DNA of 64,000 nt, taken from positions 16,921,692 through 16,985,691 of the forward strand of contig NC_092367.1 of NCBI RefSeq assembly GCF_030848805.1, read 5' to 3'. Below the pieces are notes generated by a model, which worked only from the letters and a program-made list of their open reading frames with translations, was not told the DNA's origin and did no database searches. Shown piece after piece: positions 34,942 to 49,187 of the stretch. A program made the translations under genes and the position numbers. This DNA comes from Temnothorax longispinosus (Eukaryota > Arthropoda > Insecta > Hymenoptera > Formicidae). Position 1 is the stretch's first letter; each line of letters starts with the position of its first letter.

Positions 34942-35771
34942 CTGCAACCGAGAAAAGTCGCTTTTTATCGATTTTCGAGCGAATTTAACAGCGCGATTGA
35001 AATAAACTAATAAACCACTTGATGGGGACTTAAACGAAGATGCGCTATATTCGTGTTATTACATAAAAAAAAAAATACATTATACGCGTGACATAATTAA
35101 ATTAGCTCTCGAGCTATTTAAAACTCGTACCGATTCGCACGGGGCAGCATTGTCTCGTTGCGTTTTCGATGCATCGCCGCGATTGCACGAACAACCGCGT
35201 GCGGAAGAATGCGAAAAGAGAATGAGAGATAACGCGGTATGTCTGAAACGTTCCCGACAAAGACGAATCGTGGGGAAAGGGAATACGGTTGAGGGTTGAA
35301 GATTGAACGGACGATAGAGCTGGGGGCGGCGGGGGTGGATTGGTACGTTTTTAGCGGTTGCGCCACTCGAACGTGCCAGCGCGAATATATCCTCCGCCAC
35401 CGGGAACACCGATACACGCACGCATGCACGCATGCGTCTACACACGCGGCCTTTATCTCTTGCTATCTCGCCGCACGTACAAAAGCGCTGGCCGGCTCTC
35501 CGAATATTTTCCTTCTAATTTAATTCCACGCGGGTGGAGCGAGCGGTACGCGTGCGCTACCTCGCACGTTTCCGGGGTCGAGGGGAGGAGATGAGGGTGT
35601 ATCGCACATGCGGTTATAACGATGCACGGTGGCTTTTTGAGGAGTCGATTAGAGGTGTACGTATTTTCCGTGGGACACCGCGGATCGTCACAAAGCTCTT
35701 TTTTGATTCTCTTTGTTATACGCGCCTTGCTGCAAGACAGCAACAGATAAAATTCATCTCTGTAAAACCTT
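34942..35771. other. upstream intronic or intergenic DNA of the CPAP1-type gene
   Basis: No signal-peptide exon with a suitable phase-1 donor was found here. GC rises at 35.3-35.6 kb. Open frames lack domain content. Confidence 0.4.
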
Positions 35772-35773
35772 AA

Positions 35774-35914
35774 GGCCCAGTTTCACAAGTGTCGGTTAAC
35801 TTTTAACCTTAGATTAACTCACTCTTCGTCTCCTTCTAACGTCCTCCTTAGAAAGAGACGAAAAGTGAGCTAATCTAAAGTTAAAAGTTAACCGAAATTT
35901 GTGAAACTGTGTCT
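35774..35914. mobile_element. foldback MITE, family GGCC(A/G)GTTTCAC, copy 2
   Basis: Left arm GGCCCAGTTTCACAAGTGTC... with TTAACTTTTAACCTTAGATTAACTC; right arm GAGCTAATCTAAAGTTAAAAG...TTTGTGAAACTG. About 65-bp arms with some mismatches. No coding capacity. Confidence 0.75.
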
Positions 35915-35917
35915 AAT

Positions 35918-36054
35918 GTCCATTTCTACCAATGTAGATTAACTTTAATCTCGGTTTGACTTACTTATTATCCTTTTCTAATTCTTAAAACTAGAAAAAG
36001 ATAACAAATCAACTAAACCGAGATTAAAGTTACATCTACATTGTAGAAATGGAC
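35918..36054. mobile_element. second foldback MITE of a different family, adjoining copy 2
   Basis: GTCCATTTCTACCAATGTAG (35918 onward) mirrors CTACATTGTAGAAATGGAC ending at 36054. The arms share ACTTTAATCTCGGTTT and are about 60 bp long. It starts four bases after the neighbouring foldback ends. Confidence 0.75.
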
Positions 36055-36413
36055 GTAAGACGTGATTCTATAGAATCGTACTTTTTTTTTACGATTTGCA
36101 TCCACGAACGAATCATTTATGAAAAGTTAAACTCTATATTACAATATTCTAAATATGCGTATATCATCGAGGCTAACAATGGGACCCTATTTATCCACCA
36201 TACAGCGCGGTGCATTCTCCTGCGGGAGCAATTGGCTATATCACCACTATCTTATTGAGCGTGCTAGCACGTATATATACACACATATACACACGCGCAC
36301 GCATATTGTTTCTACCTGAATAATTTTATCATATATCGTTTAATTTTCTACCGTTTGATAACAACGATATAATCACGTTAAACCACAATATTTTCTTCAT
36401 ATGTGTGGGTCAT

Positions 36414-36440
36414 ATGTGTGGATATTACGTATCCACACAT
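36414..36440. repeat. perfect 11-bp hairpin
   Basis: ATGTGTGGATA and TATCCACACAT around TTACG, in a region of CATATGTGTGG repeats. Confidence 0.6.
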
Positions 36441-39400
36441 CATGAAATGTTGTATTTTCTGATGTGGATGAGACGGTTTATTAAATTAAATTAATAAAAC
36501 TAGAAATTCTTCGATCTTTCATCGAGAAATGTCAAGTTTGGGAAAATTAAATGGATCATAAATTTTTACATAATTTTTCTCGACTACCTTTTATCTCTAG
36601 AAACTCTGTCCTATATAATATTCTACGAATATATCCTCGCCCTTTTTTAATTTGCGAGCTCTCGTCATATCGTCCGGCTGGCGATATTGCGGTACGAGAG
36701 ATGCGAAGGGAATAGGGAGGAGATGTGAAATAGTGAAGGAACCGTGCGCGCGGGCCCGAGTGGTGCTAGATATAAACCCACCTCACTAGACTGGCCATGA
36801 ATTTTTATAAACCGATTATTTAGCGTCGATGTAACAAAGTGCACCGCGTTCGCTGAAAGAGCGTCGCGGCGCTCCACGAGTCGCACATCAAAGGGACGTG
36901 CATTCCAGCCGCATATTACTCCCTCTCTATCTATCTTCATCTCCGCCTCTTTCGCCCTCTCGTGGATTACACACGGTTATACACACCGGTCCCGACCTGG
37001 AAATCCAATTCGATTCTGCATGAAATGAGTCTGGAAACTCCGCTCGCGTTGCGGCGCGGTGCGGCGCGGCGCGCTTTATTAATCCTGTCAGCGCGAAACG
37101 TGATTGAAAAATTCGGAAGGCGCGCGTGTGCCCGATCTGAGAGGAGCTCGTCTTGAAAATTTTCAAAGCGCGACACGACATTCGCTCGCGAAATGCGTTT
37201 TCTATATCTACGCACAAAAGGACACGGATGCGGAGACGTTGGATTTCTCGCGCAAATCCACCTTGAGATGTTTAAGTCCGAATCAAAGGAAATCTCGTCT
37301 GTGTTCCGTTAAACGAATCAACCGCACTGAGGGAATATCATGGAAATCTTACGCGTTATCTGGCAACACTCGAGTGCTTAGCTTAAAAAGAGAATTATAT
37401 TGTCGAAAAACTGCGTGTAGCGACAAAATTGAAGACCGCCTAATATAAAATTAAATTATGACAACGCCTGAGTTTGTTACAGACTCTGGTCTCGCGACAA
37501 ACGAATCGAACGACGCGATAAACTTTTTCACTTTTACCGTCAGCCACAACGAAAAACAATTGTTCTTCGAATTGGATCTCAGCCAGACGAAAGCGATGCA
37601 GGGCTGCTTCCTTTTTCCCAAGTCATCGCCGATAGTTTCGCCGCCCCGGATCTACTTTTCACTGTTCTCTATCTTTGTCCCCGCGACAATGTCTGTTCGA
37701 CTGGCGAAATTCTAACTCGAACTCTGCGTTGTGCAACACCCATTGTTGTATCATGCGGAAGTACGACGCGTCGGATCTCGTACCGATCTGTCGGTAGGTA
37801 GCCCGATACGGAATATTAATTGGCATGTATTGGTCTCTCGGATTACGTTATTTCGAACGCGCGTGACTTGGTTGCTCGACGGATGCGATGAGGGAGAGAA
37901 CCGCGAGGCACAGACGCGGCTGGAATATGTACGCCGCGTTGTTCTCGGTTAAGCCTTTCGCCATTCAAACACTCGACACGAGACAGCCGAATGGCGAATA
38001 TTATGTAGAAAAATACTAGAATTTAATTACGCGAGAATCCATGTTTCCCTCCTTTCCCGAACGCGTGATATTTAATTAATTTTCGACAAATTGCCATCCA
38101 CAAACTTCGAAGCGGAGAACGTGGGTGATGTATGTTTTCGCGGCGATTTGCAGTTTTCGGTAGTAAAGAACATGCATCGCCTTGCTCCTCATCACTCTTG
38201 CTCGGTACGCTCGCGACATTCGTAATGTGGAACGCTGCATTCAGCAAAAACTAACACCTACGAATAATTAATACCGACCGTGTGCCCGGGCGGGAAACCG
38301 TCGGAGCTCCCAATCGTGCGTGGCTGAAATTACTGTGACCGTCACTTTATTTATTGCACACGCGCGAGACGAAGGGCCCGTCGCGTCGAGGGGTGGCAAT
38401 ATGCGCTAGAAAATAAAGCCATTTTTCATCCTTGAAAATTCTTAATGAGTGAAATATCGCGACTCTCTCACTCGACACCGGAGAAACATGGCGTTGCGCG
38501 AAAGTCACGGAATCGAAATACACAGTTTCGAAGAGTTTCTGCCGATAATGAATTTATCATTTTACGATTTATTAGACTAATAATTGAAGCAATTTTAATG
38601 TATACACAGAAAGAAGCAGTGATATGCGAAAAATCCATTTTATTCGTTACTTAAAATTACGTTTTTAATTTTATGAACCACACATCTATTATTCTATTTA
38701 TTTTTGGAGTTTTATATGCAAATTTAATGGTGTAATTCGTACAGAGTATCTCACGCATTCACAATTTTTATATATTATTTAAATTTAAAAAGAAGACACT
38801 AAACAATTATATTGTATAATATATATGTAGTATAATGATTTGATAATATAGTATAGCAATTTTCTATGTTCTTTGTATATTTCTTCAAACATTTGGATCA
38901 ACACTGAATAACTGACGAATATCTATTTTCTTAGAATTTCTATAAATAATGAATTCTTTTTAAAACGTCGTATAAAGAAATATAAAATTAAATTTTGGTT
39001 ATTAAGTGGATCGAATGACGAAAAACTTGGTTTCTAACTGAACGCTTTATAATCATAAAAATGTACGGCAGGATATAATGTGGCAAAGTGCTGTCACTTA
39101 CTGCTGCGATGTTTTCTTACGCGGAATCACGTTTCTCATGCGGTCGTATCTTATATCGTGTACGAAGATGATCTCTTTTTCTCTCTTTCTCTCTTCCTCT
39201 TTTCGATTATCTCGGGAGTGAGAGGGCGACGTTGCGATGGAAAAATTCTCCGGAATAATATGATATCGTATTTGAAATTCACGCGTACGCTGCTGCTGGT
39301 TGCGCATTAATACGTACCGTCGTATTAAGCGTGCAGCGCGGCACAATGTTCTGGTTCACGGTTGACCTGCCTCAGCATACGCAGGGGCTTTCCGGAAATC

Positions 39401-39524
39401 CAGAGAAGCGTGGGCGTGCCGCGCACATTTTGCACGTCATTTAATTAAAGCCGGAAAACGAGCCGCGTAATGACACTCGGGCGCATACGAGGGTTCGTCG
39501 CGTTTCGATGCCGCGGGCCAGGTC

Positions 39525-39564
39525 GCCCCTGCCCCTGCCCCTGCCCCTGCCCGTGCCCGGGCAC
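39525..39564. repeat. (GCCCCT)n hexamer tract followed by a palindrome
   Basis: Four perfect GCCCCT units (39525-39548), a variant GCCCGT, then the 12-bp palindrome GTGCCCGGGCAC (39553-39564). Confidence 0.85.
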
Positions 39565-42500
39565 GGGGCGCGGCAGGGTCGAGCGATTCGACCGGAGAAT
39601 TCTGCGGATGCAAATGCGCCGGCGGCGGCGGGGTCTTCTCTATTACCGCATCGTACCGCACCGCACTGCGGTCCGTTGTAACCGGTACTGGACCTTAAGG
39701 GGATACAAAGCGTGTGAAATTGGACGGAACAAGAACGGCTGCAGGAAATGTAAGTTAGAATGGGAAACGCCATATATCATTTGGATGCCTTGCGGCACGG
39801 AGCGTGGAAGTCGGTACGGAGATAGCAAGAGGTCCCCGCCGCCGTGCGGAATAACACTCGTGGGTGTCATTAAGGGTGGGATGGAAAATTTTTGAGCATC
39901 TCGAAACATCGGGAGCTCTTTCCGAGACATGCCATTGCTTTAGAGACATTTGTATCGGTGTGTTTTTGTTTGACGTCAGAAAAAGAATTTCAAATTTTTG
40001 AATTTCAAGCTCTTCGGAATTTTGAAAATGGAGATGGTTTGAACTTTTAACAATATAAGTATATATGAAAAACTATAGTTATTTGGTGGTCGTCGTATTA
40101 TTATAGCTTTCACGATTGCTGTTTGATTTATTTTTTGGCGTGCTGCGATCAATTCGATTAATTAGCTCGGTCAAATCAGATTGTGCAAACGTCAATTAAA
40201 CAGAAACTGTTTCCTATCGAAACGATGATTAAATAAACTTTTGCGCTCTAATAATTTAGCGGAAAATATCCAAACGTTTATTTAAACATCAACAGATAAC
40301 CGGTTTGCTTCTAAGTAAACGGGCTTCTCGCGCGATTAATCATTCCGACCATTCCGACATCTGACACTTCTTAACGTTGACCCTCAATTCGTATTACGAG
40401 TTCGAACTATCCGAGATTTTCGTACTTTTCTCCTTTATGCATTAGAAAAACGAAATTTGATGTACCTTAAAAATTCAATGATCTATTAATTCGAGAAAAA
40501 TTTAAATTGAGATGACTTATAATGTGCAAGGCATTCATGTACGATCGCGAAACAATATCGTAAAATCAAAATATGCTTTTGCTTTGGGCAAAGCGAATTT
40601 TGTAGCTTTGATCAGGAGAAAAAACGCGAATGCGGAACTGTGAGAGAAAAAGTACACGTAACAACAATGACGTTGAAGAAAAGGAAGCAAATACGCGCGC
40701 TATTATCGCTCGTGTGGGTACATTGTATTAATCTTCGTTTGCCCGCCTTTTGTTCGCGTATTGTTCGTCTGTACAATCGAGCGAAATCAATCGATTCAAG
40801 GGAAACGCCTCTGTTTTCCCCTCGAGGATCGGGGTACGTTCAAAGACCGACTCGCTGTTGCGTCGCAAATGCAGCAACCCCGAAGAATAGTAATAGGTTG
40901 CATGTGTCGCTAATGAACTCTCCAAATGGCCGCATACATGTTTACATTGTACACTATAAACCGCGACGGGAAACACGGGTGCAGGCTGGAGCATTAAATT
41001 CATTAGCTCAAGTCTGAAAATCTTCGTGTTTGCCGTGGCACAAAGGAAACGTTTCAATGGAAATCGCGGTGTTTCCAGAAGGGAATTCGATGCTCAACAT
41101 CGATAGAGACTCCAGCTATATGGAAATTGTTCCGTATTGCGTGAAAAATGTTTCATTGCGCGAAAATAAATTCTACTCGTCGCCGCGTCGTTGAGATTCA
41201 GCAATAAAAGTTTTAAAAATTGTTCTCGAGCGCGATCTAAAAAGCATATTACATATTTGAAAGACTTAAAAGTAAAAGAGTTTAAAGATCGAAATTGTAA
41301 TTGTCAGAGATTCTGAAATTTTAATCGAAATTTTGCAGAAATATGAATGTTTTCACTGAAATATCTAGTAGTTTTGCTGTAATATTGTTCGAGTTCACTG
41401 AAACGTAGAATCACCTACTGTATCCACCACCGCAATTATTCGGGATTTTCGGACAACTCGTTCATTTGGCCGAATAATTTCAACTATTCGGTCCAAGTAT
41501 TCCGTAAATTTAAATCGATTCTGCGCGTTCAGTCTTATTGGCCGCTGCTCGCGCGCTGCTCATATAAAATTTCCGTTAAAACGTTTAATAATGCAATAAA
41601 GCGGCATACGCGAGAGAAAATCAAGCCTTTTGTTGGAATAGATTCCTTTTTTTCAATGAGATTTTTATTCGGACGATTCGCTTATTCTCTAAGGCTTATT
41701 TCCGCACATGTGCACGCTCTCGTCATAGTTAATGCGAACGTTTGATGAGCACATATTAATAGCGCACGGTGGTCTAATAAACACAAATACTAATCAGCAA
41801 ATACTAATTGTCTTTCATTATTGCGGTTGATATAATTATTTTCTCGAGGGTGAATCTGTGCGGAGGAATAACGGGAAATAGGAACGCAGTCATTCAGATA
41901 ATACCTATTTAATTAACAGTATACATCATCAAGCTGCGATATCGCTCTTTCCAGGAATCAGATTATGGCGAAGCTCATATAAATCATATTAAGCCCTCGA
42001 CCGCCATTTTCCGTCCCCGCGTGGATTTCCAATTCGTATTATGGTACACACCCCGCGCTCGCTTAACCCTTCCTGATCCTCGACAGTTCCACTAAAAGTC
42101 GATCCTTTGACCTGCCGAGCAAACCGTGATACCTCTCCTCTTCTACCAGAATGCTTTGAAAGTCATCTTTATATCGCGTTTGCTAAAGAATTTGCGCTAT
42201 ACAGAGGCGATGTATAAGGCGGAGATAGTTTTACTACTTTGACGGTAAAAGGACGATCCTCGCGATCGACAAGATTTCACGGAATTTAGTAACGAAAGGA
42301 TAATCGAGTCTTAATTTCCGTAAAAAAGCCGAGATTTCTAAAAGCCGTTCTCAACTCCGCATAACTAGATAAGATTCTTGGTCTACTTTTATTGTTATAA
42401 ATCTTAGCACGCTAATTTTTTTTGTTTTTCTTTTTATTTGATTAGAAAACAGCTTGTCCGTTTAGTTAGAACGTGCTTGTTCAACGCATAAAATAGCACT

Positions 42501-43030
42501 CCAAAAGTTCTCCCATCGACGTGTACAGGAACCACATACGTGATTTCGGTATTGGTATTCAGCATCTAACAACATTTCACCGGAAACTCTTTACACTTGA
42601 GTGAGCAGTTCCCGTTTCAACCAGGCACGACGTCGGACGTCGTCGCCTCGAGCGTTGAAATTACAAACGCAACAACGACGGCTTGTCCGCTCTCGTTACG
42701 ATCTTTGGAACGACTTTCGCGCCTCGCAGACATCTCGCAAGTCGGATCTAACGACGTTAACACTCGTGATGCGATCTGCTTCTGGTTATCAGAATGACAG
42801 GAGTATACGTTTCTCGCGTTTGCGAGGCATCGAGACTAATGTTATCTCGGAGTTGCATTACTAGGTTACGTACAATCGTCAACTTAAAGTCGAAATGTTA
42901 GAGACCAAAATGAAAGAAGATACACACGCACGCATTGTCGATTTTGTTAGGAGAAATTGCACGCAAATAAGTAGATTAAATAATAGATTAAATGTCTAGA
43001 TAACAGAAATCCCAAGGTTCTCATTATTAA

Positions 43031-43276
43031 CCCTCAATTAGCACACATGTGCTAATTCGCACCACTTTTTTTTTGTTCAGCACTTTATATATTTCAATTT
43101 TTCATATAAAAATCATTTCTTTTTCCTAAAATAAAGTGCACTTCTCGATTGTCAGGGAAATTTTACATAAATTTTTATTAAAAATGACTAAGATACGACA
43201 GTTAAAAGTTGTCAAAATCTCAAATCGCACTAGTGTGGCATTTGAGGTGGCCCACCCGAGGTGTGCTAATTGAGGG
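43031..43276. mobile_element. piggyBac-type MITE, 246 bp
   Basis: Perfect 16-bp terminal inverted repeats CCCTCAATTAGCACAC (43031-43046) and GTGTGCTAATTGAGGG (43261-43276), each flanked by TTAA (43027-43030 and 43277-43280). TTAA target sites and CCCT ends are hallmarks of the piggyBac superfamily. The interior is too short for a transposase and has no long frame, so it depended on an enzyme elsewhere. Confidence 0.9.
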
Positions 43277-43280
43277 TTAA

Positions 43281-46200
43281 GCGTTCAGTATTTAATCTGT
43301 AAGCCCGCGTTACGATGGTACTTTCTATGTATGTTACGACAACCGTACATATAATATCGGTGTTAAAATATTCAACCGACTGCACAATGACTGTTTCAAG
43401 AATGCATAGGAAAATTTTTTCGGAGATCATTGAGTGACGTTCTAAATGCATCGGTGAGCAGGAAAGCGCGTTATAGCAGCAGCACGGACGAGCGACTCGC
43501 GCGTGTTACGTATTTTTAAATATTTTGTTACGTTATTACCCTGAACGTATAATAAAAGCTCATCACAATTAATCTTTATTAATGCGCCCGGTCCTTTCTC
43601 TTTCTCTTCGCGACATAAATCCGCTGGCAGTTGCAAATTACATGAACGCATTTTGCAAGGCATTCCTTTCCAAGCAAGCGAAACGAAACGAGAGATAAAT
43701 AATAATTACAAGAATGATAAAGATACATATAACAGATTAAACGTCTTGATTATTCAACATACACACACACATAGATATTTCTCTTCAATCTATTACTGTA
43801 ATTAATGCGCGGTAATTTCACGTTCCAAAAGCGATCACGAATATTTGCGCGCCGTCAAGTAAGAAAATATACGAAAGCGAGAAGCAACTAAACATGCGAC
43901 GTTTTAGGTAAATGAGGTGCTTTTTAATTACATTCCATCGTTAAACTTCCCATTTTGCCGGTTTGCCATGACATTTTTTGTTCCCAGCAGTCGCACTTTA
44001 ATCCCGAAACGTACAAAAAAAAAGATTGCGCGATTACGCAATGGCAAAATTAATTATTCGAGCGTCTCGTTCGTCGAACTTTCGATCTACACTACTGGGC
44101 ATGGAAAAGAAGAACATCATGAAGGGCTGATACATTCACTGCTAACGTACCTGTAAGGTACCCTCAATAAAGATTTCCGTGCTCGATCGTACGAATGAAC
44201 ACAGCGTTATCGAGTATTATAAGGATAAAGTGTTCTTGATGTTCTTTTTCCATGTTCACCGATGTATGTTCCCAGCCGCATTCTCTATGTTGCTCGAATC
44301 TGAGTCTGAGCACGTCGAATCGGCTCTCGAGTCGCGCGTCTCGCGAGAATTGATAGTCCGCTCGATCTGTTTGCAACGAGACAACAGACGCGAAGAGACC
44401 GCCTGCTTGCCGATCGCGCGTCCGCCTCGTTTCCTGAATAGATATTCATGGCAACAGGCGGAACAGGAAGCTCCGCGCAGAAATCTCCGCAATCCGGAAC
44501 AACAATAAGCTCGGAGCGCGCTGCGCGCACACGATAGATCGAGTGACCATAGGGAATAGGGAATCTACTAACTTTGTCCGCGGGCTAGATACATATACAT
44601 ATACATCGCATAACTTTGCATCTCCCTTTCTCTCCCTCTTTCTCGTGCACTTTCCTTACTGCGTTCGGGAACTTCTATAGTTATACATACACAATTCCTA
44701 CATCGATTATTAATTCGAAGTCGCGAATAATTGCTTGCACGACGGAAATCCCCTTTCTCCTCCGCAACTCGCGCCCCTGCACCGTCTTGCTCTATCGTCT
44801 CTTCGATCCTCCCGCGTTTCTCTTATTTACCCCGCTGCGCTTCAGGAGTACTCAGGACGCCCTGATTACGCGCTCTCGATGCGCCGCAATACACCCGGGC
44901 CTCCGCTCCGTGCCCGTCTCAATACGCTCTCAAAATCCTTGCACGGGTATTACGCTAAGCTAAGCACATTAGTCGTCGCCTCTCTATATTGCGATTATGC
45001 GAACTTCGTTCCACCGACGCTAGTACGTACCGTACCGGTTACGGTTGACGTGTGCCAGAGATAAAGACTACGTCTTAGAGAACAGTGTTTGGCGCCGGTA
45101 ATGAGTGATGAGAAATAAGAACATAGAGAAACACCGGTACCTTGAGATGTTTCGCGATAGTATCGCCGACTACTCTTGTAATTAACCTGCGTTCCTCGTT
45201 TACAAGTTATTTCATTGTATGGGAAATAATAACATTAAGCGTTTCTCCGCGAGTGGGAATCTGATACCGTACAGACATTTGTTCCATTCATATCGGTGCA
45301 CCGCAGGTACACGTTCCCGCATAATTTGTATTAAAAAAGAAACGCATTTAGACAATTATATATATATTTGTACATGTTTTAACATTGTGCGTGCGGGTGA
45401 ATAAATGGGAATTGAACTGTTTCAATATTTAACCGCTTCACCATTTGAATATTTAAATGTATGAGCAGATAAACAATATTAAATATTGGAAAGAGGACGG
45501 AACAACGATATTTTCTCTCTTTTCTCTATTATATAATCGGAATTGTAAAAGATTAATTCTCTCGGAAAATATATTAATCGGTGATTGATATTTTAACAAG
45601 ATATGTGTAACAAATTTGTTAAATGTATGCCAATTCTCTTTCTCTTTCTCTCTTTCTGGAAATAATTATGAGCGTTTAATAAAGGTTTGAAATTAAGTTC
45701 GTGAGAAGATATGAGAATCGCAGAGATAGTCTTGTTCTTTACTCGCATCGATGGCTAATATTTTGAACAATTACTAATTAACAGTTAGAACAAAACTGTC
45801 AGTCCTTTCGCTCTGACGGCTTCATTTTTCATTTCTGAGCTCCCACTGCACCTCGTCCGCCATTGCTTTTGAATGTACAACTTCATCCTTTTGGCCGCTT
45901 CATGCATCCGGAAACGAGACAATAAAAGAGAAGATTTTCGATAAAGAATACGATCGATGCAATAAAATGCACACTGCGCGATTCAGGAGCATGCAAATTG
46001 TATGAACGCCGATCAATCACGGGACTCATCTTTAGTTTATAATTCCATTAAACGTTCTCGCATAGTCTTTGTCCTTTGCTAGGATTTCAATTAACCGCGA
46101 TATTAATTATACATAGGAATTGTGTGAATAATGATTTGACGATTTTGATTATATAATATAACGCATTAACCGCTCACGGCAAAATCCGGTTTGAAACCCC

Positions 46201-49187
46201 TGCCCCTATTGTATTATCAATTTAGCCGAAATTTCGCCTGTGTGCCATGATGAACGCTATTATGACCAAATAGTCTGACGGACTGATTTATGAGATAAAT
46301 CGAAAATTTTTTTGTCCGAGTATCGGAAATCTGCCTTTTTTTTAAGCTTTGTATTTTCTCGCGAGTTTGTATTTTCTCGTAGATATCTAAATTGTCGGTA
46401 ATTTTCTTTCATGCGGTTACAAAGGTTTTCTTTAGCCGTGGCACGTGTTAATCAAATAAGATTTGTCTGACGCGAGTATCGCGCGCGCGGCGTATCGAGA
46501 AAGTCGAAACGCTCGCGTCGTCTCGCCACTTTATCACTTATGGGTGTAACACACAACCTGCCGGAGAAAGCAACGACCAGTTTGTGTACGGTCTTGGTCC
46601 GTGGATTTTACGGCGGCCGTCGGATCGTTGGTTTTTCAAGCGGGCTATATATTTCTCCTCCCCGTGTCGCCCGATTTTTACGACGATAGCCAATTGCGAA
46701 CGTTCGATTACATCACTTCCTCGCCATTTTTTCCCCGCGACGTCACGCCGCCGCGCCGCGCCGTGTCGTTCAACGATGCATTAACGCGCCAGCAAAGTGA
46801 TTTGCGAGTTCGTAGATTTTTAGGATCTTAGATTCGCTGTTTTTGCAGGAGAATTTACGGTACTTGCGGAACTGATTGTCAATAAAATTGAATGCCACGA
46901 TACGAAAACTTAAATATTAATAGATGAAAATGCGGAACTGCATTTACTTGCCACGAAACAGCGCGCGTTTTCTATACGTGGTTTTGCGCAGATTGCCAAT
47001 TAATTATACTCACATACCCGTTAGGAGCTAATTAGCGCCTTCCGCAACTACCACTAAGCCTCTCCTTGCCATCCCCTGGCTCGTTAACTCATTCTCGTAA
47101 ACCCTCGAGTTGTCGTTCCTTATATATTATTTTCCTGCGTACCGTTCTACGAATCACTCTGTTATTTCATCTTTGGATGCGATCTCGCGTTTTCGCTTAA
47201 AAATCTCGAATAAGATGTATGTATTTGATTCGCTGAGAAATTTCGCCGCGATTGAAACATCGCATGAAATATACTAAAGGTTGCTTCTTTTCTTCTTTTC
47301 TTTGTTTTTATGGCACCTGCTTTCCTCTCGGGTGCAATACGAAGATTAAAATTGAACAATGAAAATAGTCAGTTCGGATAATGTAGCACAAATAAAACGT
47401 TTCAGATACACAAACTTGGAAGTGTGTCATTGTGTGTGAATGTCCGCGGTATTGGGAACTCCGTAGGTGCGTTACGCCCAAAGAGCTCTGCGCGGATCAA
47501 TTCCCTCTGCGAGAACTAAAGGTCGCGATTGAAGAGTAAAATCTCGCTGGAGGGCAGTCTTTTCGATCTCCGCGGAAACTTGCAATCTTTAAAAGGACGA
47601 CCGTGTACTAATGGATACGCTTCTTCGATAAATTCTTGTCGTCGCGCGTCGTTTGCTTTCCCAATAAATTTGATTCGCCCGTGGAGGAAAGCACGGCATT
47701 CGGGCGAGTGTCACGTGCGTTGGCGTTGAAGGCATTCGCCTTTCAACGCGTACCTATATAGTGAAGAAAATCGTTATACATCTACGTGAGACTGCCACTG
47801 CAAATCTCCTTTGTCCCGCGAAGAGTATTTACGTGCTTTTCCCTTTCTCGTTAATAAAAAACGAATTCCGCGTCTTTGGCAGAAGGTTATTATAAAATGC
47901 CCAGTAAAAGTGTATCAGCCTGTCTGCCTGGTGCCGCCACAACGTATAATGAATTGAATTGGCGCACGTAGCGCGCGTATACGAAAATCACGTAGTGCCG
48001 AGCCGGGCACACGTTTTGAGAGCGGGAAAACATGCGCCTCGTCGCGCCGAGGCGCATACGTATTCGACGGCAGATTGAACGCAAGAAAAATTATGTTACC
48101 GCGCCCCGTCTGGCGTCGACAAGCGTGCGTGGCTCTCGTCGGAATTAGCGCTTCTCCTCCTGGCGCGTACGCCGTGGAATATAAACGCCATGCCAAGAAT
48201 TTTTTCCAGTTTTAGACCGCGCGCTTTCATATCTCAAATATTTAATTTTACGTACTAACGTTTATTCATCCGGCATTTATTTTACAAGTAGAAGCGAGGT
48301 AGAAAGGGAGTATATGTGAGTTTGATGAAAAGAGCAATTGAGCGGTTCATCCGGATTATTACCGAAATCTTTGCGAATGATAAACAAGAAGCGCGGGGCG
48401 GAAAAGAAGGAGGCTGGCGCGGTCGTCAGTCGACCGGATAAATAACGTCGAAGCTCGGGGAAACTTGGACGACGTGAATAATTGGAATTTTCCAGAACGG
48501 GAACATAGCGTTGTAAACAGGCAGCAGAATGCGTGTCTACGTGTCTCCATAGAGATTCGCACCGCGTCGTCTGGGTAAACATCGCCATGTCTCGTCTCGA
48601 GGAAGTTTTTGATGACGTCTTGCGAGGAAAATACAAAGTAGATTCTACCGTCTGACGCGCGAGGGAGAGAAAGTTATTTAACACGTCGAAAAACCCACGA
48701 AAGATTTCGCGATCTTTCCCGGAATGGCATTGGAGTTTGTCGAATTTTTGTATGGAAAATTTGAGATTTTGTGGCAACGAAAGAGATGGCGAGAGACTAA
48801 ATCGAGTAGATACGAAAATCTTACGCACAAGAGCAATCGTGCGCACATCCGGCTTCAAAGAAAATCGTGTGAACACGATCGGCGAAGAGCTTTTATCTCG
48901 CTGGCTAGGTAATTACCAGCGAGAAAAATATTATCGGGCGCATGCTTAATTACCGCGAAAGTTGAATGAGGTCGAGAAACCGAGCGATATTACGTCATCG
49001 GTAGAGAAGTGGTCGGGCAATTAATTACTTAACTCTTTCACCGCGAGATTGTGAGAATTTGCGTCTTTATAATATGTTGTGTAAGAATTTCATCGATCTT
49101 TGATGCGCGATATAGTCATATATAATAACGCGTGTTTTTCATCAGCCCATAGACTTTTGCGTCTAAAAGTGATCGATCCCCTTGCAA
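43281..49187. other. gene-poor interval
   Basis: No supported exon, RNA gene or notable repeat. Scattered open frames have no domain content. Confidence 0.45.

Larger units (their letters stand above)
36055..43030. other. gene-poor interval
   Basis: No supported exon. It contains a hairpin at 36414-36440 and a (GCCCCT)n tract at 39525. Sequence is AT-rich with GC-rich patches at 37.0 and 39.5 kb. Confidence 0.45.

Noticed and set aside
39470..39895. 141-residue open frame with a PCPCPCPC run
   Set aside because: The cysteine-proline run is only the GCCCCT hexamer array in translation. No other support.
46164..46185. TTAACCGCTCACGG and similar TTAAC-N-CTTT motifs at 4.9, 49.0 and 59.9 kb, looking like piggyBac ends
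   Set aside because: No partner inverted end was found for any of them.
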